Below are positions 32,866 through 41,747 of a stretch of DNA of 64,000 bases, piece by piece (the stretch's first letter is position 1; each line of letters opens with the position of its first letter). The stretch is from Berkiella sp964496435. Lineage in GTDB: Bacteria > Pseudomonadota > Gammaproteobacteria > Berkiellales > Berkiellaceae. The stretch spans positions 124,001 through 188,000 of the forward strand of contig CAZBZP010000004.1 of the NCBI GenBank assembly GCA_964496435.1. Direction: 5' to 3'. The translations under genes and the position numbers were made by a program. Under the pieces are notes generated by a model. That model did no database searches and was not told the DNA's origin. It worked only from the letters and a program-made list of their open reading frames with translations.

Positions 32866-34401
32866 CTACCCTTGTGCACCACTAGGCGAAATATGATCTT
32901 CCCTAGGTGCTTTAGGACTATCATTTTGGAGTTTATCATTCATTTTTGTTGGGTCGGGAGTACCGCCAACACTTATAATCACAATTTTCTCTGGCGATAT
33001 TCTCTTTTTGAATGCTTCTTTAATGTCATCTGGCGTGAGTTTTGCAATTTCATCCTTATATTTATTGAAATAATCTAAGGGTAATTGATAAAACCCAAGG
33101 GCCGCCAATTCATGACTAATCGAAGCATTACTATCAAATTGCAAAGCAAAGCCACCTATCAGATTTTGTTTTGCTTGTTCTAATTCCTTTAACGTTGGAC
33201 CTTGTTCCACAAATTCTTTTAAAAGGCCAATCATCAGATTTTGTGCTTTTTCTGCTTGTTCATTGCGCGTTTGACAACCCAAAATAAAGGGCCCTCTTTC
33301 ACGCATGGGAACAAAATAACTGTAAGCCGAATAAGCTAAGCCATGTTGGTTACGTATGGTATTGAAAATCCGTGTGACAGATCCATTTCCCCCTAATATA
33401 TGGTTACCCACCATCAAGGCATAATAATCTGGATCATTACGCTTTAAGCCAGGCTGTCCAATCAATATAGTGGTTTGTGAGGAAGGAAAATCTACCTTTT
33501 TAATTTCTTTACTTTTAAGATCTTCTACTTTAGCTAAAGCAGCAGGCTTATCACCATCAGGTAATTGGTTGGTTAATGTTTGCGCTATTGCATCTGCTTC
33601 CTGGGTGGTTAAATCCCCTACAATAGCGACGGTTGCATTTTTAGCTGTGTAATACTTTTCATAAAATTCTTGCACATCTTTGCGCGTAATCGCTTTAATT
33701 GAGGCTTCATCCCCTAACACCCAATTAGCATAAGGCTGCTTTGGATAAACCAAGGAGAAAAAGGCTCGGCTTGCCACATGTTGTGGCCGTTGTTGTTGTT
33801 GCTTTAAAGCAGTAAGAGCATTCTGTTGTTCCCGTTTTAAGCCGGTTTCATCAAAATGGGGATGTGTCAAAATGGCTTCAAGTGTTTTAACAGCGGGAAT
33901 GAGTTGTTGATTTTCTGATAAGCTGCGCAAGTGAACAAGGGCCATATCACGCTGTGACTCGGCATTAAATTGCGCACCCACTTTATCAAAATTCATCGCA
34001 ACTTGATCTGCGCTTAAGTCTTTTGTGCCTTCAGAAAGGAGGTTGTTGGTTAGATAGGCCAATCCACCTTTACCTTCATTACGTGAAGCACCTGCATCAA
34101 ACAGTACTTCGATATCAACCATTGGCAAGGTTTTGACTTGGCAAAAATAAACATTTACGCCTCTATCTGTAACCCAATTTTGGATATTTAAAACCCCATT
34201 CACAGTCTTATAATCTTTTAAGTCTTCGACTGTGTTACCTTTGATTCCTAGCATTTTGTCGAATTCTCCTTCTTGCTTACTTAAGGGCGAAGCAAATCGA
34301 GCCTTGATAATAAAAATAAGCGCAATAACAACTAAAGCCCCAAGCCCAATTTTAAGCCATTTTTTATGTTCAGCTGTTAAATTTTGTAAATTCACTGCCA
34401 T
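32866..34401 (-). CDS. M16-family peptidase-like subunit lacking the zinc motif
   Basis: The product is 511 residues from ATG 34401 (AGGA nine bases upstream). A membrane anchor lies near the start (WLKIGLGALVVIALIFIIKA), then two M16 domains. Where the active subunit has HxxEH, this one reads YLTNNLLSEGT, so it cannot bind zinc in the usual way. It does keep the substrate-binding region typical of the non-catalytic partner (GGNGSVTRIFNTIRNQHGLAYS). It sits directly downstream of a catalytic M16 gene. By analogy with mitochondrial processing peptidase and bacterial M16 pairs, the two probably form a heterodimer. Confidence 0.88.
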   Translation of the reverse strand: MAVNLQNLTAEHKKWLKIGLGALVVIALIFIIKARFASPLSKQEGEFDKMLGIKGNTVEDLKDYKTVNGVLNIQNWVTDRGVNVYFCQVKTLPMVDIEVLFDAGASRNEGKGGLAYLTNNLLSEGTKDLSADQVAMNFDKVGAQFNAESQRDMALVHLRSLSENQQLIPAVKTLEAILTHPHFDETGLKREQQNALTALKQQQQRPQHVASRAFFSLVYPKQPYANWVLGDEASIKAITRKDVQEFYEKYYTAKNATVAIVGDLTTQEADAIAQTLTNQLPDGDKPAALAKVEDLKSKEIKKVDFPSSQTTILIGQPGLKRNDPDYYALMVGNHILGGNGSVTRIFNTIRNQHGLAYSAYSYFVPMRERGPFILGCQTRNEQAEKAQNLMIGLLKEFVEQGPTLKELEQAKQNLIGGFALQFDSNASISHELAALGFYQLPLDYFNKYKDEIAKLTPDDIKEAFKKRISPEKIVIISVGGTPDPTKMNDKLQNDSPKAPREDHISPSGAQG

Positions 34402-34414
34402 GTGATTTTTTCCT

Positions 34415-35770
34415 TTATTTTGCAACTGGGGTTGGTTCAGGAATGAGTTCAGCAACGGTTAAGCTCATAGGATTAAAATATTTTTGCGCTGCCTGTTGAA
34501 TTTGAGTCGGTGTAACCGCCTTAATTTTAACTGCAAATTCATCAGCAAGCTTCCATGATAAGCCTACCGTCTCTAACAATCCCAGCAAAGTTGCTTGTTC
34601 AGACATAGAATCTTTTTCGAACACTTCTTGCGCCAGCAATTGTGTTTTGGCCTTTGTCAGCTCTTCTTCTGGTACTAACTCAGTTTTGAGTTTATTGATC
34701 TGCTCAAAGATTTTGTCTTCGAGTTGTGCAACAGTATGTCCTTCAGAAGGAACACCTGTGAAGACAAATTGCGTTGGAAAAGGCTTAAAGGCGTCATAAT
34801 AGGTGCCAACGCTGGCTGCAGTTTGTGATCCGCGCACAAGATCACGATTCAATCTTGCACTATCGCCCCCATCTAATAAGGCGCTTGCTAATACCAAAGC
34901 ATAAATCTCTGATTCTTGCTCTGATGTTTTCAAGGTGGGCACATTAAATCCCCATATACCATAGGGGAGCTTTGCCGGCAAAATGACTTTCATCCGCTTT
35001 TCACCAAGCGGTTTAAGTTCTTGTAAGGGTTTTACTTGTGGTAATTCACGTGAGGGGATCTTACCAAAATAAGTTTGTGCTAATTCAAATACTTTATCTG
35101 CTTTTACATCACCAACAACAACCAAGGTAGCATTATTAGGTGCATACCATTTTTTATACCAATCTTTAAGATCATCAATAGACATTTGATCTAAATCATC
35201 TTGCCAGCCAATAACCGGGTTATGATAAGGACCCGCGGGATTGGCAGCAGCCATAAAACGTTCCCAGGTTAAATTTTGCGGATTGTCATCGGTGCGCATA
35301 CGGCGCTCTTCTATGACAACTTGGATTTCTTTAGCAAAGGCATCTGGAGAGAGAATAAGATTTTCCATGCGATCAGCTTCTGATTGGAAACTTACTGCCA
35401 AATTAGCTGTATCGAGTTCTTCGTAATAAGCTGTGTAGTCTTCTCCGGTAAAGGCGTTATTTCTGCCACCGTACTGAGAAATGAGCATTGCAAACCCATC
35501 TCCAGGCAAGCTTGGCGTTCCTTGAAACATCATATGTTCTAAGGCATGAGACACACCGGTATTGCCACGTCGTTCTTTGGTAGAGCCAACTTTGTACCAA
35601 ACTTGCGCAACAACCACAGGGGCGCGATGATCTTCACGCACTATAATATTTAGTCCATTGGCCAACTTATGCTCTGTTGTAACCGGCTTTTCCATACTTA
35701 AACCTTGTATACTCCATCCTAGTAACGCAATAAAAAGTAAGTTACCTTGTTTATTCATCCGTGTATTCAT
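34415..35770 (-). CDS. M16-family zinc peptidase, catalytic subunit, exported
   Basis: The product is 451 residues with an N-terminal hydrophobic signal (GNLLFIALLGWSIQGLS). The inverted zinc motif HALEH gives H75, E78 and H79, and a downstream Glu lies in the VVIEERRMR segment. The second M16 half follows (ALVLASALLDGGDSARLNRDLV). It is expected in the periplasm or attached to the inner membrane. It ends 14 bp before the start of the non-catalytic partner, with which it likely works. Physiological substrates of such bacterial pairs are mostly unknown. Confidence 0.92.
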   Translation of the reverse strand: MNTRMNKQGNLLFIALLGWSIQGLSMEKPVTTEHKLANGLNIIVREDHRAPVVVAQVWYKVGSTKERRGNTGVSHALEHMMFQGTPSLPGDGFAMLISQYGGRNNAFTGEDYTAYYEELDTANLAVSFQSEADRMENLILSPDAFAKEIQVVIEERRMRTDDNPQNLTWERFMAAANPAGPYHNPVIGWQDDLDQMSIDDLKDWYKKWYAPNNATLVVVGDVKADKVFELAQTYFGKIPSRELPQVKPLQELKPLGEKRMKVILPAKLPYGIWGFNVPTLKTSEQESEIYALVLASALLDGGDSARLNRDLVRGSQTAASVGTYYDAFKPFPTQFVFTGVPSEGHTVAQLEDKIFEQINKLKTELVPEEELTKAKTQLLAQEVFEKDSMSEQATLLGLLETVGLSWKLADEFAVKIKAVTPTQIQQAAQKYFNPMSLTVAELIPEPTPVAK

Positions 35771-35865
35771 GTGATTGCACCGTAAACCCTTTACCTGTGA
35801 TCTCCTAATGGTAGGATACCCTATTTTCTTAGATTAGCCAGTACAGCAACCACTTAGGTCAAACC

Positions 35866-37020
35866 ATGTTTAAATTTTTTCGTCGTAAGAAAAACGAACC
35901 CGCAAGTACCCCAGCTCAAGCCGCTACTACAACAGAAGAAAGTCCTCGCGAAGTTGTGACGCAAGAGAGTCCTGCTGAATTGGTGGCGCAAGAGGGACCC
36001 GCTGAAATAATAGCGCAAGAAAGCCCTGCCCAAATCCTGCCACAAGAAAGCCCCGCTGAAATTGTGCTGCAAGATAGCCCAGCGGAAACACCTGCCTCTT
36101 GGTTTGGTCGCCTAAAGGCATCGATAAGCCGCACCCGTGCAAATTTTTCAGAAGGGATTGCAACACTCTTTTTAGGTAAAAAGGAAATTGATGCAAACCT
36201 TCTTAATGAACTTGAAAGCCATCTCTTAAAAGCAGATGTTGGTGTTGAAGCAACAAAGCATATTATTCAAACGCTAACAAAAGGTATTTCCCGTAAAGAA
36301 ATAAATGATGCACAAGCCGTCTATGCCGCTTTACAAAGCACCATGGTGAAAATGCTCGCCCCTTGTGAAGTTGCTTTAACGCTAGATCCTGCACAGCGCC
36401 CTTTTGTGATGCTGATGATTGGTGTTAATGGTGCTGGAAAAACAACCACCATTGGTAAATTGGCCAAACGATTTCAACAAGGCGGATTATCCGTCATGCT
36501 CGCAGCTGGTGATACCTTTCGTGCCGCAGCTATTGAGCAGCTGCAAGTATGGGGCGACAGAAATCAAGTCAGCGTAATTGCGCAGCATACTGGCGCGGAT
36601 AGTGCTTCTGTTATTTATGATGCATTCCAATCTGCCAAAGCCCGTAACATAGACGTGCTTATTGCTGATACTGCAGGTCGTCTACATACCAGCGATAATC
36701 TCATGCAAGAGCTTAAAAAAGTTAAAAAAGTGATTCAAAAGCTAGATCCAAGTGCACCCCATGAAGTGATGCTGGTTTTAGACGCCAGTATTGGTCAGAA
36801 CGCCTTAATGCAAGCCAAAAAATTCAATGAAGAGCTAGGCGTAACCGGCATTACGCTTACCAAATTAGATGGCACTGCCAAAGGTGGGATCATTTTTGCT
36901 ATTGCCAATCAACTTCAACTCCCCATTCGCTTTATTGGTGTGGGTGAAACCCTCGCTGATTTACGACCCTTTGAGGCCGCAGACTTTGTTAAAGCCCTGT
37001 TTGAACAAACACAGAGCTAA
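35866..37020 (+). CDS. ftsY: Signal recognition particle receptor FtsY
   Basis: The product is 384 residues. After a basic MFKFFRRKKNE start comes an acidic A-domain built from about six copies of a nine-residue unit (ESPAEIVxQ-like, residues 25-75). The NG domain follows: GVNGAGKTTTIGKLA (G1), AAGDTFRAAAIEQL, IADTAGRLHTSDNLM (G3), TKLDGTAKGG (G4) and the GVGETLADLRPFEAADFV end. FtsY receives SRP-ribosome complexes at the membrane. It is followed by ftsE and ftsX, the conserved ftsYEX order, after a 160-bp gap that holds a long hairpin. Confidence 0.97.
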   Translation: MFKFFRRKKNEPASTPAQAATTTEESPREVVTQESPAELVAQEGPAEIIAQESPAQILPQESPAEIVLQDSPAETPASWFGRLKASISRTRANFSEGIATLFLGKKEIDANLLNELESHLLKADVGVEATKHIIQTLTKGISRKEINDAQAVYAALQSTMVKMLAPCEVALTLDPAQRPFVMLMIGVNGAGKTTTIGKLAKRFQQGGLSVMLAAGDTFRAAAIEQLQVWGDRNQVSVIAQHTGADSASVIYDAFQSAKARNIDVLIADTAGRLHTSDNLMQELKKVKKVIQKLDPSAPHEVMLVLDASIGQNALMQAKKFNEELGVTGITLTKLDGTAKGGIIFAIANQLQLPIRFIGVGETLADLRPFEAADFVKALFEQTQS

Positions 37021-37036
37021 AAAGTTACCTATCTTA

Positions 37037-37107
37037 ACAACTTAGTTCTTATACTCAAACCAGTTTAAAGGCGATAAATTTAAATTGGGTTGAGTATAAG
37101 AAGTTGT
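37037..37107. repeat. Long hairpin between ftsY and ftsE
   Basis: TTCTTATACTCAA (37046-37058) pairs perfectly with TTGAGTATAAGAA (37090-37102). The stem is extended outward by ACAAC/GTTGT and inward by a further A/T-rich complement around a GGCGAT loop. It could separate ftsY from ftsEX transcription or act as an RNA-stability element. Confidence 0.55.
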
Positions 37108-37179
37108 AATCTGCTATAAGTTCGATATGATAAATTTTTGCAGTTTAGTTACTGCCCTAAGTTTTATAAAGAGGCGACT

Positions 37180-37896
37180 GTGATAACCCTTAACAATGTC
37201 ACCAAAAAGTACCCTAACGGTCAAATAGCGCTCAATAATGTTTCATTAGAGATTGCCTCCGGCGAAATGGTGTTTATCAAAGGGCATTCTGGTGCTGGCA
37301 AATCGACTTTGCTACGTTTAATCGCACATCTTGAAGAACCAAGCCGAGGACAAATACTGGTTGCTGGTAAAAACATTAGCACCATGAAACGATCCCGGAT
37401 CCCCTATTTTAGACGTCATCTTGGTTTTATTACTCAAAATCCAAAACTGCTCAATAACTATACCGTCTTTGAAAATGTGGCCATGCCCTTGGTTATTGCG
37501 GGTTTTGATAAAGTAGACATTATTCGCCGTACGCGGGCTGCATTAGAAAGAGTAGGCTTATTAGAAAAAGAAGGTTTTAAACCAACCACGCTATCAGTCG
37601 GCGAGCAGCAGCGCGTTGGTATTGCAAGAGCCGTTGTGCATAAGCCACGATTTTTATTAGCCGATGAGCCTACAGGCAATTTAGATCCTGAGCTCTCATT
37701 AGAAATTATGAAATTGTTTGAACGCTTTCAGCAAGTGGGGGTCACGGTGATGATTGCCTCGCATGATGCCATCTTGTTAGAACAATTTCCCTATCGAAAA
37801 ATTCACCTCTCTCAAGGCAAAATTTTAGTTCCAAGGCAAAGTATTGATACCACACAAGAAGAGAGCGAAGATATTAAGGAAGTTGAACATGGCTAA
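37180..37896 (+). CDS. ftsE: Cell-division ABC ATPase FtsE
   Basis: The product is 238 residues from GTG 37180, which has GAGG six bases upstream and gives the usual (V)ITLNNVTKKYPNGQ start. Walker A GHSGAGKST, signature LSVGEQQR, Walker B FLLADEPTGNLD and H-loop IASHDA are all intact. FtsE pairs with FtsX to activate septal peptidoglycan hydrolases through EnvC-type factors. A C-terminal extension beyond the ATPase core is acidic (EESEDIKEVEHG). Its end overlaps the ftsX start by 8 bp. Confidence 0.95.
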   Translation: MITLNNVTKKYPNGQIALNNVSLEIASGEMVFIKGHSGAGKSTLLRLIAHLEEPSRGQILVAGKNISTMKRSRIPYFRRHLGFITQNPKLLNNYTVFENVAMPLVIAGFDKVDIIRRTRAALERVGLLEKEGFKPTTLSVGEQQRVGIARAVVHKPRFLLADEPTGNLDPELSLEIMKLFERFQQVGVTVMIASHDAILLEQFPYRKIHLSQGKILVPRQSIDTTQEESEDIKEVEHG

Positions 37897-38878
37897 ATCA
37901 GAAACAAGAAGCAGTCATGCAGTAAAAACACATCAAGTGAGTTTATCGCAACGTATCTATCGTTATTTTTTAGCGCATATCATGGCATTTAAAATAAGTT
38001 TTCGAAACTTAAGTGCAACCCCCTTTGCGACATTATTAACGATGGCAGCCATTGGCGTGTGTATTTCGTTGCCTGTGGGTTTGTATGTCATTATTAAAAA
38101 CGCTCAACATTTTTCCCAAAAATGGGATGAAGGTTCTGCTTTATCACTTTATATTGAGCCCAAAGCCACCACCAAACAAATTGATGCTTTGGTCGCTAAA
38201 ATTAAAGCTTATCCTTTTGTAGAAAAGACAAATTTTATCTCGCCGGATGAGGCCTTAACAGAATTCCAAGAAACCTCCGGCTTAAAAGACACCTTAGCAT
38301 TGCTACCAGAGAATCCTTTGCCTGGTGTTATCAATATCCAGATCAATACCGAGTTAAGCTCTCTTGATGAAATTCAAAGAATGAAAGAATCTCTTGAGAA
38401 ACAAGCTTTTGTAAAACAAGCCGTTTTTGATTATGCCTGGGTGACGAAATTGAATGCAGCTTTAGCATTTTGCAAAGCGCTAACACATTGTTTGTATCTT
38501 ATTATTGGACTGGGTGTCATGCTCATGGTGGGTAATACCATTCGTTTAGCACTAGAGCGTCATCGTGATGAGATTGAGGTGCTTAATTTAATAGGTGCAA
38601 CCACAGCATTTATCCGCCGGCCTTTCCTCTATCGGGGGATCCTCTATGGCCTTTTAGGCGGTATTATTGCCGCCGTCGTTATTACCCAAGTGATCAGTGT
38701 CCTTGAAAAACAGGCTTTCACCTTAGAAAACCTCTTTCAAGGCGTGTTTCTCTTGGAGAATTTATCATTCTACGATACAGTGTTGCTCCTAGCGGCGAGT
38801 GCTTGTTTAGGCTGGTTAGGCGCTGGGATCGCTTTTGCTCAACAGCATCGCCTAATAGATCGCCATTACGCCGAATAA
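37889..38878 (+). CDS. ftsX: Cell-division permease FtsX
   Basis: The product is 329 residues from ATG 37889, with AAGGA eight bases upstream and inside the ftsE end. One N-terminal membrane helix (FATLLTMAAIGVCISLPVGL) is followed by a periplasmic domain with the FtsX pattern (WDEGSALSLYIEP, FISPDEAL, LPENPLPGVI). Three C-terminal helices flank RHRDEIEVLNLIGATTAFIRRPF. It anchors FtsE at the septum and signals to cell-wall hydrolases. The order matches other gammaproteobacteria except that rpoH does not follow; an amino-acid permease gene is next. Confidence 0.95.
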   Translation: MAKSETRSSHAVKTHQVSLSQRIYRYFLAHIMAFKISFRNLSATPFATLLTMAAIGVCISLPVGLYVIIKNAQHFSQKWDEGSALSLYIEPKATTKQIDALVAKIKAYPFVEKTNFISPDEALTEFQETSGLKDTLALLPENPLPGVINIQINTELSSLDEIQRMKESLEKQAFVKQAVFDYAWVTKLNAALAFCKALTHCLYLIIGLGVMLMVGNTIRLALERHRDEIEVLNLIGATTAFIRRPFLYRGILYGLLGGIIAAVVITQVISVLEKQAFTLENLFQGVFLLENLSFYDTVLLLAASACLGWLGAGIAFAQQHRLIDRHYAE

Positions 38879-38906
38879 GGCAGCAACTTCTTACAAGGTG
38901 TGTATT

Positions 38907-40127
38907 ATGTCTCTTAAAAATGCAATCGGCGGCATCGCCTTGATTGCTGGTACGGCTATTGGTGCTGCTGTCCTGGCTTTGCCTGTTATCACCGCTCATT
39001 TAGGGTTTATTCAAACCATCCTCATTTATACTTTGTGTTGGTTTTTTATGACCGTTGGTGCCCTTTATGTTTTAGAAGTCAATTTGCTTGTCGGCTATGG
39101 CGCTAATTTGATATCCATGGCCGAAAGGACATTGGGCAATGTGGGAAAATATTTCACTTGGGTTGTTTATTTAATTTTACTCTATGCCCTAACGGCAGCG
39201 TATTTATCTGGTGTAGGTGCTTGGATTAATCAAGGGATAAGTCACTTTAATCTTAATTTGCCTCCCTTTGTTTGTGCCCTTATTGCAACCGCCCTAACAT
39301 TAGTTGTCATTCTATTAGGCACAGCGGTAACAGATTGGATAAATCGTTTTTTAATGATTGGCTTGATTAGTGCATTTGTGACTTTGTTGTGCGTGGTTAT
39401 GGAGCACATCAACGTGCAAATGCTCTTGGCCCCAACAACTGTTGTGGATGCAAGACCCCTCCCTTTAATTATTACAGCATTTGGCTCTGCTATTGTCGTG
39501 CCAACCTTGACCGAATATTTGCATGGCAAGCCCAAACAATTGCTCTATGTGATTTTAATCGGCAGCCTTATTCCCTTATTGGTTTATATCACTTGGGAAT
39601 CGGCTATTTTGGGTATTATTCCTTTAGAAGGAAATCCTGGTTTAATCCAAATTCAGCAACATGGGCATGCAGCAACTGACATCACGGGTGCATTACAATC
39701 ACTGTTGCACAACTCGCTCATTACCCAAGCCTCTGCTTACTTTTCTATATTTGCCTTAATTACGTCATTGCTAGGCGTTTGTTTGTCTTTATTTGATTTT
39801 CTGGCGGACGGTTTGCATGTGCATAAGAACATGAAAACACGTTTTAAGCTCAGTTTAATCACCTTTGTGCCACCTTTATGCTTTATTATTTTTTTCCCCC
39901 GGGGCTTCACTTTTGCTTTAAGTTTTGCAGGTATCTTTGTTGCCATCTTACTTGGCATCTTGCCCGCGGTTATGGCGTGGCAAGGCCGATATCATTTGAA
40001 GGAAGCAAAACCGCTGCAAGTCTTTGGTGGTAAACCCATGATAGTATTGACCATCCTCTTCTTTATCTTCGTGACACTAATAGAAGCCTATAATCAGTAT
40101 GAAACTTTATTAGGGTTTAAGTTTTGA
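38907..40127 (+). CDS. Aromatic amino acid permease (TyrP/Mtr, HAAAP family)
   Basis: The product is 406 residues from ATG 38907 with AAGGTG upstream. Eleven or so hydrophobic helices are visible. The N-terminus (GGIALIAGTAIGAAVLALP) is the HAAAP signature of tyrosine/tryptophan:H+ symporters. Other typical segments are AYLSGVGAWI and ITAFGSAIVVPTLTEYL. Intracellular bacteria that take amino acids from the host often carry several such permeases. Its stop overlaps the rsmJ start codon (TTGA). Tyrosine versus tryptophan preference cannot be told. Confidence 0.9.
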   Translation: MSLKNAIGGIALIAGTAIGAAVLALPVITAHLGFIQTILIYTLCWFFMTVGALYVLEVNLLVGYGANLISMAERTLGNVGKYFTWVVYLILLYALTAAYLSGVGAWINQGISHFNLNLPPFVCALIATALTLVVILLGTAVTDWINRFLMIGLISAFVTLLCVVMEHINVQMLLAPTTVVDARPLPLIITAFGSAIVVPTLTEYLHGKPKQLLYVILIGSLIPLLVYITWESAILGIIPLEGNPGLIQIQQHGHAATDITGALQSLLHNSLITQASAYFSIFALITSLLGVCLSLFDFLADGLHVHKNMKTRFKLSLITFVPPLCFIIFFPRGFTFALSFAGIFVAILLGILPAVMAWQGRYHLKEAKPLQVFGGKPMIVLTILFFIFVTLIEAYNQYETLLGFKF

Positions 40128-40732
40128 GGGTAGACTATCAAATAGATTTCCAAAAAGGCCCTTTGCGCTATCGTCATGATCATTTACAAGGCAGAAATGA
40201 ACTGATTGCAAAGGCAATTGGATGGAAAAAAGATCTTTCGCTCAAGGTAATAGACGCGACGGCAGGCCTTGGACGCGAAGCCTTTTTATTGGCAGCCCTG
40301 GGCTGCGAAGTGACTTTATTTGAACGTAATGCAACGGTGTGTGCATTATTAGAAGATGCAATTCATCGTGCTAAGAGCGATATCACTTTAAGTGCAACAC
40401 TCTCTCGCATGCATTTAGTAAAATCCTGCGCCATCAGCGCCTTGACAGAAAACCCCCAGATGGTGGCAGATGTCATTTATTGTGATCCCATGTTTGAGGA
40501 ACGCACAAAATCAGCCTTGGTTAAAAAAGAGATGCAACTATTGCAGGAACTTGTCGGAACAGATGAAGACAGCACACAATTAGTCAACATTTGTCTGCAA
40601 AGAGCACAAAAAAGATTGGTTGTTAAGCGCTCTTTAAGTGCCCCACTGCTTCTAGAAAACCCCACCATGACCTATAAAGCCCGCAGTCATCGCTTTGATG
40701 TTTATTTAAAACAAAACTTAAAAAAAACATAG
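40124..40732 (+). CDS. rsmJ: 16S rRNA (guanine-1516 N2)-methyltransferase RsmJ
   Basis: The product is 202 residues, starting with TTG overlapping the permease stop. The core has GPLRYRHDHLQGRNELIAKAIG, shown by LRYRHDHLQGRNELIAKA. The SAM motif is VIDATAGLGREAFLLAALG, and the catalytic DVIYCDPMFEERTKSALVKK is specific to RsmJ. It is shorter than the 250-residue E. coli protein because the N-terminal extension is missing. It methylates G1516 of 16S rRNA. Confidence 0.9.
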   Translation: MRVDYQIDFQKGPLRYRHDHLQGRNELIAKAIGWKKDLSLKVIDATAGLGREAFLLAALGCEVTLFERNATVCALLEDAIHRAKSDITLSATLSRMHLVKSCAISALTENPQMVADVIYCDPMFEERTKSALVKKEMQLLQELVGTDEDSTQLVNICLQRAQKRLVVKRSLSAPLLLENPTMTYKARSHRFDVYLKQNLKKT

Positions 40733-40741
40733 TAAGGTATG

Positions 40742-40864
40742 CTATAGGGGAAAAATGCTAAACAGAAAAATCGCTATTCCCAGCGCACCAGCACCAATAA
40801 TTAAAGGTTGAGGACCGTTGCCGCCAGCTACAAAACCACATTCCCTTCGAGATAATACCTTCAT
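40742..40864 (-). CDS. Tiny double-glycine leader peptide (40 residues)
   Basis: From ATG 40864, with GAAGG eight bases upstream, the frame reads MKVLSRRECGFVAGG, then a 25-residue mature peptide NGPQPLIIGAGALGIAIFLF ending SIFPL. The leader has the L-S-x-x-E-C-x-F-V-x-G-G pattern common in short double-glycine peptides, with cleavage expected after Gly15. The mature part is hydrophobic and glycine/alanine-rich. An alternative start at 40879 adds five residues (MKASV). It fills the gap between rsmJ and modA. No transporter gene adjoins. Confidence 0.5.
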   Translation of the reverse strand: MKVLSRRECGFVAGGNGPQPLIIGAGALGIAIFLFSIFPL

Positions 40865-40927
40865 CACTGACGCCTTCATTTTGAAAAGCGCCTATCCTAT
40901 CATCTTTTGAGGAACAATTTAACTTGC

Positions 40928-41701
40928 CTAGGAAAGGGAGCAATTATATCCAGCTTCTTGTAATACTTGGCAGCTTTGCTTTGTTAACATGAACTCAACC
41001 AAGGCTTTGCTGGCAGGCTCATTTTGAATGGGCTTTAAGGCAACAATCTCGTGCAAAACAGGTTTGTAACTTTTTGGATCAGGCTCCCAATACCGCTTAT
41101 GCTCGCGCGTTTGAGGTGAAAGTTGCGCCAAGGATACAAATCCCATCGGAACACGTTTTGTATAAAGTAAATCGAAGGAATGTTTTATATTTTTGCCATA
41201 TATTAAGCGGCCTTGCATTTGAGACCAAAGCTGATAACTTTGCAAGACTTCTTTTGCAGCTTGCCCGTATGAGGAAACGCCAGGATTGGCAATTATCACT
41301 TCCATATTTGATTGATTTATTAAATTGTCATACAGCATTTGAGCGCTAATATCTTTGGTAGCACTCCATAATACAACGCGACCCGTCGCAATCACGAAGC
41401 GGCCATCTTGATCTATCTTTCGCGCATTTACTAAACCCTGGGTATAGGTTTCATCAGAAGAGATAAAAAGATCATATTGAACACCATGCATAATGTGGGC
41501 ATACAGATGGCCACTTGGTGCAGAAGTAATTTGGCATTTATAACTAGTCGCTTGGCTAAATTTTTGGCAAATATGTTCAACCGGTGAACGTATACTCGTT
41601 GAAACCGCTAGATGAACTATCTCTGGTGAAGCAATGGCCGTTTGTATTAATGCTATAAACAAAAAAAAGCCTTGCATGCTGCGTTGCATAAAGCTACTCA
41701 T
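40928..41701 (-). CDS. modA: ModA-like molybdate/tungstate-binding protein, orphan
   Basis: The product is 257 residues with a signal peptide (GFFLFIALIQTAIAS). The start of the mature domain (EIVHLAVSTSIRSPVEHICQKF) and SAPSGHLYAHIMHGVQYDLFISSDE, here read as SGHLYAHIMHGVQYDLFISS, match ModA; the usual NF-(A/S) opening is altered to VSTSIRSP. ANPGVSSYGQAAKEVLQ and MGFVSLAQL are the later ligand loops. Periplasmic ModA feeds ModB/ModC, but no modBC genes adjoin it here. They may be elsewhere, or the protein may bind another oxyanion. Confidence 0.85.
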   Translation of the reverse strand: MSSFMQRSMQGFFLFIALIQTAIASPEIVHLAVSTSIRSPVEHICQKFSQATSYKCQITSAPSGHLYAHIMHGVQYDLFISSDETYTQGLVNARKIDQDGRFVIATGRVVLWSATKDISAQMLYDNLINQSNMEVIIANPGVSSYGQAAKEVLQSYQLWSQMQGRLIYGKNIKHSFDLLYTKRVPMGFVSLAQLSPQTREHKRYWEPDPKSYKPVLHEIVALKPIQNEPASKALVEFMLTKQSCQVLQEAGYNCSLS

Positions 41702-41747
41702 ACTATCCTTGTATGTTTTGCTAAATAATGCCGCGTTTTAAAAGAGA

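Noticed and set aside
40758..40943. 61-codon minus-strand frame between rsmJ and modA
   Set aside because: The composition is poor (many Trp, Ser and Cys), and another frame of the same strand gives the double-glycine peptide with a better ribosome-binding site.
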